The notes beneath the pieces are model-generated. The model saw only the letters and a list, made by a program, of their open reading frames with translations, ran no database searches and was not told where the DNA came from. Position numbers and translations under genes: made by a program. A DNA stretch of 64,000 nt from Sipunculus nudus (lineage: Eukaryota > Annelida > Sipuncula > Golfingiida > Sipunculidae): NCBI GenBank assembly GCA_026874595.1, contig CM049306.1:634019-698018 (forward strand), read 5' to 3'. The first letter of the stretch is position 1; each line of letters opens with the position of its first letter. This document shows positions 1 to 11,180 of this stretch, piece after piece.

Positions 1-992
1 CTGGAAAGAAATGCTATATATCATCTACATGAGTTATAACACTTAATTGAGCTTTAAAGTTGCAAGTTATATATCGGGATGCAGCGCTGTAAGAAAAATT
101 CGCAGTATATGTTTTTACGATACACAATCAGTTCTGATTATTTGTAACACAGATGTTATATTATGTCATTTAAGTGTACTGAGTACTTGTATACAGAGCA
201 TGGATAATATACAGGATTTTTTATATATATAAGGGGTATATACACAGCTTGTGTCAGCACTATAGTATCGTGGATGTATTACTGTACCCCAGGCAAGTTC
301 CAACATGGCCCGGGCATAGATTTCCTTTTGACAGTGTAATTATCAAACCTCTCCAATACGTCGTTTGTAGGCCAATGCTTGGGGATATACAAGTTGGGTG
401 TATGTATGAGAAGTGTATATTTACATATATTCGTGTGCGCAATTATGTTAATATGTTTGTGCATATATATATATAAACATATATATATATATGTATAATA
501 TATATATGTTATAATGTATATAAATACATATGTGTGTGAGTGTGCGTGTGTGCGTGTATTTGTTCTGTGTATTCAAGAGGTTCTATAATTGATGTTCTAT
601 TATACTATTATGGTTAGGGGAAGTACGTTTTAAAATGTGTTCATTTATAAAGGTCAGTTGATATCGATGGTAATACCAGATGTAGGTTGCAATGTGTACA
701 CCATGCACATGTGGAATGATAAATGAGTAGCCATTAGGTGGCCATCGGCCCATCAGTGGGAGCTGGTCACAGCATGGGGTATACACGTTAGTCTTACAGT
801 GCCTGAGTGCTAGGCTGTATATAGATACGTTCGATTGTGAAACCACAGAAACAGTCACTGGTCACGCGGTGCCCTGAAAGGCAAAACACTGGGCTTCAGC
901 ATGCTCAGTTTTTCACTGTTTGGGGTCATACTGTATATCCAAAACCGAACATGTTATTCTTGAAACTCTAAATTCAGTTGTTATTTTTTCAG
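1..992. other. AT-rich non-coding stretch with microsatellites
   Basis: I see no convincing gene here. The short open frames are under 100 codons, lack recognisable motifs and overlap on both strands. Alternating TA tracts and a TG-rich tract lie at about 462-560. The last few bases form a pyrimidine tract and AG that could be a splice acceptor for the exon-like segment that follows. Confidence 0.6.
462..560. repeat. TA/TG microsatellite tract
   Basis: Interrupted runs of alternating TA are followed by a TG/CG-alternating stretch. This is simple sequence with no coding content. Confidence 0.8.
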
Positions 993-1072
993 GTTTGAAG
1001 AATAATGCTGCAATATTAAGGATTCCGGGTCTTTTTGGGGAAAATGAAGACCACCTGTTCCTCCATAAAAAG
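993..1072 (+). CDS. Possible internal exon of an unrecognised gene
   Basis: An 80-bp open segment lies between a good acceptor (T-rich tract then AG at 991-992) and a good donor (AAG|GTAATT at 1073). In the open frame it reads 26 residues after a split codon, including ILRIPGLFGENEDHLFLHKK. It lies just upstream of two other coding-like segments on the same strand, so all three may be remnants of one gene. Its 3' phase does not match the frame needed by the 1331-1625 segment, so the two are probably not adjacent exons of a working transcript. I do not recognise a domain. The case rests on splice signals and an open frame alone. Confidence 0.22.
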
Positions 1073-1330
1073 GTAATTATGTTGTTAGTTTGTTTTAAAT
1101 AAGAAATGCTGAGACAGAAAAACAGGTTTTGTCCGTCTTTATAATGCAAAAAATAAATACTCAGGGCCGCTAACACTGGGACTGTTTTAACATATATGTT
1201 TAATATACCAATAACAAAATTAATGTAAATAGACTTACTTTTTCTCTAACCTATAGACAACTTCAGGGTAACTTCAAAATAATCTGTATATAATGGCTGC
1301 TTTTATTTATATTGGAATGTGTATTTTCAG

Positions 1331-1625
1331 TTACAGGGAGAAACGTCGCAATGCCAATACTAAAGTTCACTGGTGGTCAGGATGTACTCCATGATGACGA
1401 GTTGCACGTGGTGGCAGTAGCTGTAATCTCACCTGTGATGAGGGCTCCGTATACTCGACGATGGGGATTGCCCTTGTGATGGCGGCCTATTGGGCATATG
1501 GGTTTCAGTACCCGAAGTCACTGAGAAAGACTTTTTCTTTTTTAGAGGAGTTTGTGTTTGGACTTAAAAGCTCTAGGGCTGTGCCTATATCTGTTGTGAG
1601 GCTGCACACAGAGCTAACGCATTAA
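1331..1625 (+). pseudogene. Possible terminal exon of a decayed gene, frameshifted
   Basis: An acceptor-like TTTTCAG ends at 1330. The segment then reads in one frame through GGQDVLHDDELHVVAVAVIS and, from about 1434, in another frame through ALVMAAYWAYGFQYPKSLRK to a TAA at 1623-1625. Both halves look coding, and their junction near 1430 needs a one-base shift, so the copy is probably broken. The second half (aromatic residues, then YPKxLRKTFxFLEEF) resembles, from memory only, the C-terminus of uncharacterised proteins found as many paralogues in fish and invertebrates. I cannot confirm that here. No ATG or upstream gene body is identifiable. Confidence 0.35.
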
Positions 1626-1639
1626 TGGACCTATTACCT

Positions 1640-1745
1640 ATAGTGGTGTGCCGATTAATCGATTAAATCGATGATTGGTCGTTTTCTTTCAAAATTGATT
1701 GCATTTTTGCACAAACGATTAAAAATGATTATGTAAGCACATACA
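1640..1745. repeat. Possible fragment of a hAT-type non-autonomous element
   Basis: The stretch opens with GGTGTGCCGATTAATCGATT and repeats ATCGATTAA-like words. Such words occur at the ends of some hAT elements. No matching inverted end was found downstream, so this is a weak call. Confidence 0.2.
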
Positions 1746-2147
1746 AAGAATATAATCCTGTTAGACATATACAAACACAGGGTAATAAACAGCATTAAAA
1801 TTGAACCTTACATTTATTGCCAACCATCATCCAGCTTCAAGTTGACCTTGGGTGGTTTCTAATGAAAGATCCTTTTTTTATCCTGACATTTATGGGTTGG
1901 ATATATACATGGAGTATGACTGTAAGTCAGAAAAATAATAACTACTAGCCAATATATTAAGCTAAAACTGAAAAGAAATCCTTTTTCAAATATAATATAT
2001 ATATAGTATTACACCCAGAGATGCGGCATATATTGCTTTAATATGATCATAATACCACCTAACGTGATGACAGTAATATATAATTCTTCCAGTAAAAGTT
2101 TCACCACTTATAGAATATACATATTTGTGTTTTTAAACAATATGTAG

Positions 2148-2396
2148 ACATATGGACCGTCTGTTACTACATCTGAGGCATGTGACAGAAAACTGATTCC
2201 CTCAGTTAGGAGAAATGGTAAGGCAAGTTATCGAAAGGAAGACGCAGAGGCTTTTTTTACACTTGTAGCCAGTGCAGGTCTCGGAAATGTTGTTGAAGAT
2301 CAGAATGGTGTGAGAACTGTAATTAAAATGAAGCGTGTTGATTTTGATTCAATTCCTGAATCAGTGCGTGAGCGCCTGCAACTGGAACGTTACTGA
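2148..2396 (+). CDS. Exon-like open frame of 82 codons, product unknown
   Basis: The frame opens directly after an AG (2146-2147) preceded by a T-rich stretch and runs to TGA at 2394-2396 without an initial ATG, as a last exon would. Composition is protein-like and unlike the AT-rich surroundings: it contains KEDAEAFFTLVASAGLGNVV and ends in DSIPESVRERLQLERY. The alternation of charged and hydrophobic residues suggests a small helical domain, but I do not recognise a family. It may belong with the segments at 993 and 1331, though the stop at 1625 argues against a single continuous transcript. It could equally be a fragment of a transposable element. Confidence 0.32.
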   Translation, partial: TYGPSVTTSEACDRKLIPSVRRNGKASYRKEDAEAFFTLVASAGLGNVVEDQNGVRTVIKMKRVDFDSIPESVRERLQLERY

Positions 2397-3779
2397 GGCA
2401 GCTGTGGTTCATGGAATGGGGAAATCTGAACTTTTGTGTATTGAGCATACCTGTGTTTGGCCAATGTTGGGCCCTATTGCATAATGTACTGGAGGTCAGG
2501 ATGATGAGTTATATTTTGTAGGTGCCAACTTCATGTTTTTTATTTGTGAATATGTTGGATTTGTACTTATATGTCAAATTGTTAATGGAATAGTGTAAAA
2601 TATTTGTCTTGGTTGTTGGAGAAAAGTTTTTGCATATTATGTTCATTGTGTTGGCATAAAAAAGAACAGATGAATCAGTACGTGTGAAGGTAGTTTAGGC
2701 CAATGTTCACGAACAATCAGTTTTGTTAGTTGAAAGCTGAGTAATGAATCAGAAATGATGATCATGAATAATTACTAATAGGACAGTTGGGAACAAGTTG
2801 TATCAAGAAATGCATAGTATTTCATTTGATAATGCCTGAATGGAGTAATTTTACTTTTAATGACTAGCACTATTGTTGGAAATGCTTTAGTATCCCCCCC
2901 CCCCCCAATTTGCAGGCAGTGGTAATGTTGGTAATATTTAGTTGACTGACCTGTTCATATGAGAAAGAGGCAAGGGAGTCGTAAATGTACAGGTCTGTAA
3001 TAATTAGTTCATGTATAAATTTATATTTTATTCATTGTGCATAATTAAGGTTTCCCATGATGCTGACAGGTGGCTGTTAGTAGAAAAGCAGTAGAGAAAG
3101 TTATACCGAAGCTGCAGTGGGTAAATGTTATTAATATATATTTTAAAAAATCATTCCAGTTAGCAAGCAAGTTAAGAACGAAAATAGACTGTTTGAATTT
3201 GACAGAGTAGTGACCAACATTGCATGTTCATATTTCATTTTATGGATCCATCATGACTTATCCATCATGACTAAAAGTTATATGTAATTGACTAAGATGT
3301 ACCGATGTTTCAAATATGAAAGTGTGGAAAGATGTGACATTTGTTGTGCGTGTTGAAACATGGATGGCCATAATCATTTGTAAAATATCAGTTGCCCCAT
3401 GATTTCTGATTATTTATAGTGTTATAAATAACAGTGAAAACTGTAACATAACAATTAAGCTGCAGATTGACAAGTACAGGCAATGCTCATTCCTGTTGTA
3501 TGTACATGGGAGTATAAATACATGTATATAGTGTTTGTGTACATATTTAAGAAAAAAGTTGGATTAGTACATGTTAACAAAGCATGCTAATGGAAGAACA
3601 AAAGATCTGTTAATCAATGTCATTGTTACTTTGTTGAGATGCTGTGGATGGTGCGGTGATGTGTTTGCACCTAGGCACAACCAAAGGCTATTTGGACACT
3701 TGAATTCAAAAATGTACATGCACGTAGATGAATTAGTCATTTACAATACAACCCTGATGAGAGGAGACGGTTGAGAATG
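2397..3779. other. AT-rich intergenic sequence
   Basis: I see no gene or structured element apart from a C13 homopolymer at 2894-2906. The final bases GTGTG (3780-3784) are the target duplication of the adjacent retrotransposon. Confidence 0.55.
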
Positions 3780-3784
3780 GTGTG

Positions 3785-3957
3785 TGTCGATGTGTTACGA
3801 GTCGTCCGACTCCGGTTTAAGTACAGCATGATTTCATGCGCACCACACACATTGCTAAGGTCAAGGTCGCTTGACACAAGTCTTGTAGCCACGTGCAGAC
3901 AGTAAAGAAGCTGGTCTACTTGAACTGTCTTTGAGTTGTCTCTCTGCACCCAACACA
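3785..3957 (+). repeat. 5' LTR of the Ty3/gypsy element
   Basis: The LTR is 173 bp, starting TG and ending CA. It matches 8147-8319 except for C/T, A/G and A/C differences near 3835, 3899 and 3919. Confidence 0.95.
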
Positions 3958-3970
3958 TGGTGTCAGAAGT
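3958..3970 (+). other. Primer-binding site
   Basis: TGGTGTCAGAAGT directly abuts the 5' LTR. It is complementary to a tRNA 3' end in CCA and fits a leucine tRNA with about one mismatch, as I recall those ends. The tRNA identity is an inference. Confidence 0.75.
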
Positions 3971-3975
3971 TTAAA

Positions 3976-5331
3976 ATGGACTCATTAAATCACCCAGGAC
4001 CTCTTTGCTTTACTGGCAATGTTTCCGAAAACTGGAGACTCTTCGCACAAGAGTTTGATGTGTTTATTGCCGCCGCTCACCCGACAGCGAACCGGAAAAC
4101 ACAGAGCTACATTCTATTGAACTTGGCGGGCCGGAAAGCCATTGAGAGAGCTAAAAGCTTCCAGTATGCGACCGGAGAATAAAAAGAAGACCCGGAAATC
4201 CTGAAAGAGAAATTTGAGAATCTGTGCCGCCCTAAATCAAACCTGACAATGGAACGTCACAAGTTCAACAACCGCAATCAACTACCTGGTTAGTCGTTTC
4301 ATACCTATCTAGCTGATCTCAGAGTAAAATCAGCCACATGTGAGTTCCGTGACCTTCAAGAGGAACTAATACGAGACAGACTGGTTTGTGGTATACAGTC
4401 AGACCCCATTAGAAAGCTATTACTCATAGAGGACAATCTCACCTTACAGAAAGCTATTGAACTAATTGAGATTCATGAACTGTCAGAAAATAGGCTACAG
4501 CAACTGCACTTAGAGTTAGATACCCAACCTCAAGTGCACCAGGTGAAATATAAGCCCTGACCAACCAGGTATCACCAGTCACAAAATGAAACAATCAGAC
4601 AATGTGGTAATTGTGGCAGGCATCATGCTAGGACAGAAAAGTGCCCCGCGTATGGTGTAAAGTGCAGACACTGTGGAATAATGAACCATTTTGAGCGTGT
4701 ATGCAGGCGCAAAAGTTCAGCTAAACAAGCACCAAAACGCAGTCACCGACAAGAGGCAGCCAATCGTAGGCCGCCAAGAACTGTGCATGCCCTACAGGAT
4801 GAGGCAACACCATTTGTCATCGAGTCGCTCGACCTCGAAGTCGATGAGATAGAACGGTCCACACATGAAGCATATGGTATCGTTACAATCGCAAACCAAC
4901 AGGTCAGACTTAAACTAGACACAGGAGCGCATGTCAATGTCATATCACATACACAACTGCAAGACATATGCCCAGATGAAGGAATTATCAAAGACAATCC
5001 TGTCAATCTCATTACATATAGTGGACACACTATGACCACTGAGAGACATGTCATGCTAGACTGTACGCTCAAAGACAAAACATATACTGTGAAATTTCAA
5101 GTGGTACACAACACAGTTAAACCAATCATAGGCCTTCAGGACTGTATGAGACTACAGTTTATCACACTTGCTATAGATCAGTTACAGTCATCAGACCAGG
5201 TGACACCAGTGACACATGAAGCCATAATGAGAGACTATGTTGATTTATTCACAGGAGAATTAGGCACCCTCCCAGTTGTGTATCGCATCAAACTTGCAAA
5301 AGATGCCCAGCCGGTTATCAACGAAATCTAG
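3976..5331 (+). pseudogene. gag: gag-protease region, three premature stops
   Basis: One frame runs from ATG 3976 to TAG 5329-5331 but is cut by TAA 4180-4182, TAG 4291-4293 and TGA 4558-4560. The N-terminal part (FTGNVSENWRLFAQEFDVF) is a typical gypsy gag helical region. Two consecutive zinc knuckles follow at about 4597-4710: CGNCGRHHARTEKC, then CRHCGIMNHFERVC (C-x2-C-x4-H-x4-C). The aspartic protease comes next, with the active-site segment LKLDTGAHVNVIS near 4910-4950 intact. Gag would package RNA into particles and the protease would cut the polyprotein. The stops are simple point-type lesions, so the copy decayed after insertion or was copied in trans from defective RNA. Confidence 0.9.
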
Positions 5332-7063
5332 TGAAAGATAAACTGGATGAAATGGTGAAGTTAGATGTTATTTCACCTGTAACAGAAGCTACCACGTGGG
5401 TATCTTCACTTGTCGCTGTCTGAAAGACAAAAATTACGTCAGAATTTGCATTGATCCCAAAGACCTCAATGCCGCGCTCAAGCGAGAACATTATCCAATG
5501 CGCACTTTCGAAGAAGTGATAAAACACATAACAAATGCTAAATACTTCACAGTGCTTGACGCTTCAAATGCTTACTGGCAGATTCCTCTAGAGGAAAATT
5601 CTTCCTACTGCACCACTTTCAGCACCCCGTATGGAAGATACAGATTCAAACGCATGCCTTTCGGGATCAAGTCCGCCGCCGAAGTGTTCCAGAAAGCAAT
5701 CGACTACCTGTTCCAGGGTTATCCGTGCCAGAGCGTTGTCGATGATATGATTGTGTGGGGAAGCACAGAGGCCGAACATGATGAGCGCCTAATCAGAGTA
5801 CTAAACAGAGCCAGAGAGGTAGGACTACAGCTCAAAATTGATAAGTGCCGATTCAAAGTTCACGAAGTGAAATATGTTGGTCATGTGCTCACCCAACATG
5901 GTATTAAACCAGACCCAGAAAAAACCAGAGCCATACGTGACATGCCCAAACCTACTGACAGTAAAGCACTTCAGAGATACCTAGGCATGGTCACCTATTT
6001 AGCAAAGTTCATTCCCAGGCTCAGCGAAATGTCAGCACCACTGTGCGAACTGATCAAACATGATTCAGTATGGAGATGGGAAGATCATCATGATGTGGCC
6101 TACCAGAGCATCATAGACGCCATAACAATCCCACCAATTCTGAACTATTATGATCCACACAAACCCGTCACTTTAATCTGTGATGCTTCGCAAGCTGGCC
6201 TTGGCGCAGCATTGCTACAGGATGGCCTCCCAGTGGCGTATGCATCAAAAGCAATGACCGACACGCAGATGCGTTATGCTCAGATTGAAAAGGAGCTCTT
6301 GGCAGTCACTTTTGGATGCGAGCGTTTTGATGACTACATTTATGGCCGCATGGTTACAGTGGAAACTGACCACAAACCACTAGAAACCATTACCAGAAAA
6401 CCACTGATCTCAGCACCAATGCGACTACAGAAAATGATGCTCAAGTTACAACGCTATGACCTTGACATTCGATACAAACCTGGTAAGGAGCTCTTTATCG
6501 CTGACATGTTATCACGCGCATATTTGGCTGAAACAGACCCAGAAACTGATGCAGATCAGTTTGAGGTAATGACAGTTTGGCCTTTTACCAGTGAAGCTTT
6601 CACAAAGCTCCAGCAAGCTACAAACAATGATACACAGCTACAGAAAGCAAAACAGTTTATTTTGAATGGATGGCCAAAACACAAGAGGAGCATTCTAGAT
6701 AATCTTTCACATTTGTTTGCATTCCGAGATGAGCTAAACATCCAGGATGGAGTGATACTGAAAGGTCAGAAAATAGTGGTTCCTGAATCTTTGAGAGATA
6801 TTTACTTGACACAGTTACATGTAGGACATTTGGGAGCAGAAGCCACTAAACGTCGTGCCCGTGAATTTTTGTTCTGGAATCGCATGTCACATGATATTGA
6901 TCAGTATGTGAATCATTGTGCTGTATGCAACAGTCAGAAATCACATCAACAGAAAGAGCCCCTTGTGTTACATCAAGTGCCAAACCGCCCATTTCAGATC
7001 GTGGCAACTGATTTTTCGAATGGAATCGCCAGATGTACTTGGTATCTGGTTACTACAGGATAA
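5331..7063 (+). pseudogene. pol: pol: reverse transcriptase, RNase H and integrase N-terminus, frameshifted
   Basis: The RT N-terminal edge lies in the frame starting at 5331 (DKLDEMVKLDVISPVTEATT). It shifts to the frame open until 7063 at about 5410-5425. RT motifs in order: RICIDPKDLN, FTVLDASNAYWQI (first catalytic Asp), RMPFGIKSAAEVF, and SVVDDMIVWG, where the YxDD box reads V-V-D-D. RNase H shows LICDASQAGLGAALL, then IEKELLAVTF and ETDHKPL. The integrase zinc finger follows (H-x-H region near LHVGHLGAEA, then HCAVCNSQK). The integrase core begins with VATDF before another frame break near 7013-7025 ends this frame in TAA at 7061. Two adjacent frame breaks and a short gap near 5331 mean the polyprotein is not translatable. 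Confidence 0.92.
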
Positions 7064-7866
7064 ATTCGCTACGCTCAACCACGTCAGAAGCTGTAATCAA
7101 CAAGCTAAAAAGCCACTTCGCACGTTATGGCATACCGGAGGAAGTCCACGGTGACAACGGCCCACAATACGCCTCGCGTGAATTCCATGATTTTGCTCGT
7201 GAGTGGAATTTTGTCCACACGACTAGTAGTCCACATTATCCAGCAAGCAATGGACTAGCCGAGTCAGCCGTCAAAGCAGCTAAAACCTTGTTGACCAAGT
7301 GCAAGCAAGCTGGTACAGATCCATACCTCGCGCTGCTCCATAACCGCAATGTACCTCGTGATATGATCCTTGGATCCCCTGTGCAACGACTGATGTCGAG
7401 ACGGACCAGGTCCAACCTACCCATGTCGCCAGAACTGCTAGATCCACAGATAGTAGCACCTGAAACAGTGCATCGCCGGTTAACTGAACTCCGTACAATA
7501 CAAAAGAAACACGTTGACAAGCGAGCTCGATCACTTTCACCACTGAAAGAGAATGATACAGTACGAATTCAAACTCCTAAGGGATACAATCAGAAAGGTA
7601 CCATCCACAGAGTAGATACACACCCCAGGTCCTATATAGTGTCAACCAAATACAATGTGTATCGCCGAAATCGCCGTCACCTCCTGAAAGTCCCGTCCGA
7701 TGAATCCGGTTACCACACCCAGATCACACCAACACCAGAGGACATACCCCCGTGGCAGCCGCCCGCATCACAGCAGCATCCAGCTGTGCCAGAGAACCGA
7801 CAACCACTGCACTCGCGGTATGGTCGAACATACAAACCCAACTCGCTGCTCCGGGACTTTGTGTGA
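7021..7866 (+). pseudogene. pol: pol: integrase core and C-terminus
   Basis: This continues the integrase in a new frame. The second catalytic Asp is in HGDNGPQYASREF and the Glu in SNGLAESAVKAAK, so with the VATDF Asp upstream the D-D-35-E set is present but split by the frameshift. A basic C-terminal module (RIQTPKGYNQKGTIHRVD) binds DNA in related integrases. The frame ends LLRDFV with TGA at 7864-7866, about 280 bp before the purine tract. There is no env-like frame behind it. Confidence 0.9.
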
Positions 7867-8132
7867 TGATATTATTTACAGATAAGCTAACTTGTAAAAT
7901 AAGACTCTGATACATGTTGCGTAATTTTAGTCTGATAACTTTTTCATTTATTCTAATTTACATTGCGCCGACTGACGTAATTGATAATTATATAGTACAA
8001 ATGTTTCCACCACAAACTACTATTTTACATTGTCATAATACTGAGCACTGCTTTAAATTCAGGAACTGTGGTCACCAAGGTACACCATATTTAAGTAAGC
8101 TGATTCACTTTCAAGTCTATAAGTTAACATTT

Positions 8133-8146
8133 AAACAAAAGGAGGA
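8133..8146 (+). other. Polypurine tract
   Basis: An A/G-rich run ending AAAAGGAGGA directly abuts the 3' LTR. In this type of element it primes plus-strand DNA synthesis. Confidence 0.8.
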
Positions 8147-8319
8147 TGTCGATGTGTTACGAGTCGTCCGACTCCGGTTTAAGTACAGCATGATTTTATG
8201 CGCACCACACACATTGCTAAGGTCAAGGTCGCTTGACACAAGTCTTGTAGCCACGTGCAGGCAGTAAAGAAGCTGGTCTCCTTGAACTGTCTTTGAGTTG
8301 TCTCTCTGCACCCAACACA
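8147..8319 (+). repeat. 3' LTR of the Ty3/gypsy element
   Basis: A 173-bp copy of the 5' LTR with three substitutions, followed by the GTGTG target duplication. Confidence 0.95.
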
Positions 8320-8324
8320 GTGTG

Positions 8325-10079
8325 AAGCTAAATATTTGTACCCTGACCTGACTAGGCACAATGGAGACTGGAACTGGTAGTTAGCCGGGGCAGTAGTAAC
8401 GTTTCTAGGTGTGACTGTCAGTGTAGGTGGAATGCTTGAGAGGGACCAGTGGCTGATTGATGCCCCCCCCCGTTAACTGTTACATGTCTCGTTATTTATA
8501 TATGTTCCTAGATATTCGTTAGGAATTGTCATTTTTAGATATTTTTTCCCCTAACAAGTAAAGTAATTATCCACAATTGTTTCATACATTGTAGATCACA
8601 AGTTGATGATATTAATGAAAAGCCCTGTGATTACGATAGCTTCTGTATGTTTCTACACTGAGGGAGTGAATGAATCTTAAATCTGCTCTGCTTGGTCAAA
8701 ACACCGAGCTCCGCCGCCGATTATTAAACACCGGCTAAGCCGCCGGTGAAATACTGATAAGCTGATGAAAAAAAAGGATATTCGCTTGCATACCTCAGCT
8801 TGTAAACAGTTACTACAGTAACATGTTTATACGAACCAGTCTCCAGCAGATTTCACCGCGCTGCATGGCTTCGCAATGGTAATGCATGATTAATTTTGTG
8901 AAAGTTGTAAGTCATTATGTTAGACAGTTAACAAGGTTCCCGCAATCCCCTTTTTTCAGACCGGATAACTGGCATATTCCCCGTTTGATCAAGGGCGTTT
9001 CTCTTACCCCGGTTGCTCAGAAATGAAGACAAAAAGTGCCAGAACCCAGATCATTCCCAGGTTTATTCAGTCAGATATGGATGCTTGATCGTTTAAATTA
9101 ATCGAGGTCGATGTGCAATATTAAAAAAAAATGATATACTGCTTGGATAACACTCAGGAATAAATGAAAACCACAGGAAAAAGCTGTTATATGTATGGAA
9201 AAAATATGCATGCATTTTTGTTATCATTGTTTCCAGCCAATATAAGCCATTTTAGTATACGTTTACCGTGAAACGATATCGGCTGCAAGCGATTGCTCAT
9301 AACTACCTCATATTATAATCATGCTACAAATGCCATTCGTGTAAACACCTATGGATAAATGTCATTATATAAAATCCTTGAGCGGAAACTAAACTTTTAA
9401 GCGAGTCTGATTGGTTTGCAATTTGAAGTTAAACGCGAGACCAAAATCAGTGTCAAACAGCTGCAGACACCGGCTGCTTTAACCACTGACAAACATGTTG
9501 CCACATGAACATATCAAGGGTCACAGAGGTCACGGAGATGATTGAGGTTGACAACTGCGAAAATCCATGACAGAATTCATATTTCAATTAAGACACGTGA
9601 CAAATTACGTATACAATAATTGCGACCGGGAAAGTTCAGCGCAGGAAAAAAAACATGTCGATCTTAGTCTAGGCCAAATGGAATCAGGGATTTCCTGGTT
9701 GTGGCAGTGAGTTGGTCTGTTCACATTACATCAAAAAGAATTCACAAAACGTGTTTTAAGTGATCAAATTTTCATGATAATTATAAAAAAATGTTTGGTT
9801 GGGGTTCGATTTTGTACGATTATGTCACCTCTCTCCCTCCTCAAATGACATTTTTTCCATTATTAATTATTACCAAATGTTTTGATTTATTAAGTGACAC
9901 TCGCGGAAGAAGCATGACTTTCTGAACACTATATATAGGCACAAAGGCCATCCTGGTGGACCGGTGGCGTAACATTATATATAGTCACAAAATTTCCTGC
10001 CCTTTCACATAACCCCATGTGATACAGTTAAAAATAGAAGTAAACAGTACGTCCAGCCATGACACTTAAAGTTCGGCAA
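8325..10079. other. Intergenic sequence, no recognised gene
   Basis: The stretch is AT-rich with scattered short inverted words such as CCGGCTAAGCCGCCGG near 8732-8748 and a C9 run near 8463. Nothing in either strand looks coding. Confidence 0.55.
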
Positions 10080-10350
10080 ACGAAAAACGATTATCCGGTT
10101 GAAAAAGACTACTGAAAACACACCTTTTCCAGTTGGCATATTATTAGCCGTTATCATCCACTTTGTTTGGATTCTCGTATATTCAGTTTTCTGCGTATCT
10201 AATTTTTAGTCATTTTTATTGTATTATCTGTCTCTCAAATACTTTTTTTTATCATCTGAATGTATTTTACTGTGTACAGTGCCTTAGAGCTATTGTATTT
10301 TAAAACAGTGAATTTGGCACTTTAATATACTTAAATAATAATAATAATAA
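10080..10350 (+). mobile_element. 3' end of a CR1/L2-like LINE
   Basis: The segment contains a decayed version of the C-terminal word LKTHLF (GAAAACACACCTTTTCC near 10115), then about 200 bp of T-rich 3' UTR. It closes with the family-typical TTGGCACTTTAATA and an ATA-repeat tail at about 10330-10349. Only the 3' end is present, as expected for 5'-truncated LINE insertions. Confidence 0.55.
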
Positions 10351-10812
10351 CTGTCATGCAAGTGAGCGCACGAAAACAGTTTCTCAGCGAATGCAAACAA
10401 TGATATCTATATGTCTCAATGGCTGAATTGAAACCTTCAATTTTCCAAGATGCTTTTAGAATGTAACGTTATATCAGTTGAGATCAAATTATTTATGTGT
10501 ACCCAGCGTCTGTCAAAAGAAATGAGGAAAATCATAACAATTTTCATCTGATCAAATAAGCGTTTCAGCTTCACCAAAACACGCTATAGGCCTTTTGTCA
10601 GATCTGAAAACACAATGGGGTAACCCAATCCTTCACGTAACCACTCACTGCTCTTTTACACGCCTGGCGTGATATTGAATAAAATTAATTTATCCAAAGG
10701 GTAATTACCTTGTTAAAATATTCGTTAAATTTGTTTCATATTATTATACATATAAATATATTTGCATTAGACTGAGACAACATTTTGTCAATTAAATATT
10801 TGCCTCATCTTT
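10351..10812. other. Intergenic sequence, nothing recognised
   Basis: AT-rich sequence without coding features or clear repeats. Confidence 0.5.
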
Positions 10813-10935
10813 ACGGCTCAGCCGGCTAGCCAGCCACAACGTTGTCCACTCAGCCATCATCATTGTTTTTAGACCTGAGCCGGCTCAGCCGGCTAGCCAG
10901 CCATTTTTTCTTCGAGCCAGCCGATTTACAGGCTG
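10813..10935. repeat. Short GC-rich repeat pair
   Basis: The word GGCTCAGCCGGCTAGCCAGCC occurs near 10816 and again near 10880 (one copy written here without its flanks), with related GAGCCAGCC words around them. The unit is about 64 bp. Confidence 0.55.
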
Positions 10936-10984
10936 GCTCCCAGGTCTGTTTACGTGCAATTTTGCAACTTTGTCCTATTCATTT

Positions 10985-11180
10985 TTATAGGCGAAACCCA
11001 TCACCTAAATTGCTAGCATTTTAGAAAATTGCCCCCACCCCACAGCCGTTCCATCTTACAATTCGCTAGCATTTTTGCAACTTTGTTAACCCCCCCCCCC
11101 CCCCCCCCCCACACACACACACAGCCGTCCGCATCTGGCAATTTGCTATCAAATTGCCAGCAATTCAGCAACTCTGTCAC
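10985..11180 (-). repeat. Inverted copies of the TTGCTAGCAAATTGC repeat family
   Basis: Words such as GCTAGCATTTTTGCAACTTTG and CAGCCGTCC are the reverse complement of the units tandemly repeated at 13431 and 15778-16580. At least three degraded units are seen. A C21 run (11090-11110) and an AC run (11111-11122) interrupt them. Confidence 0.65.

Larger units (their letters stand above)
3785..8319 (+). mobile_element. Full-length Ty3/gypsy LTR retrotransposon, Mag/K02A2.6-like, mutated
   Basis: The element is 4,535 bp, bounded by 173-bp LTRs that begin TGTCGATG and end CAACACA, and flanked by a 5-bp direct repeat GTGTG (3780-3784 and 8320-8324). The two LTRs differ at three positions by my count. 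Internal parts follow in the standard Ty3/gypsy order: primer-binding site, gag with two zinc knuckles, protease, RT, RNase H, integrase, purine tract. The coding part carries three in-frame stops in gag and at least three frame changes in pol, so this copy cannot make its own proteins. The RT motifs and the absence of env suggest the Mag/K02A2.6-like assemblage. The clade assignment is from recognition, not a tree. Confidence 0.93.

Noticed and set aside
7914-8267. Frame after pol as a possible env gene
   Set aside because: It is short, runs through the purine tract into the 3' LTR, and shows no signal peptide, cysteine pattern or membrane anchor.
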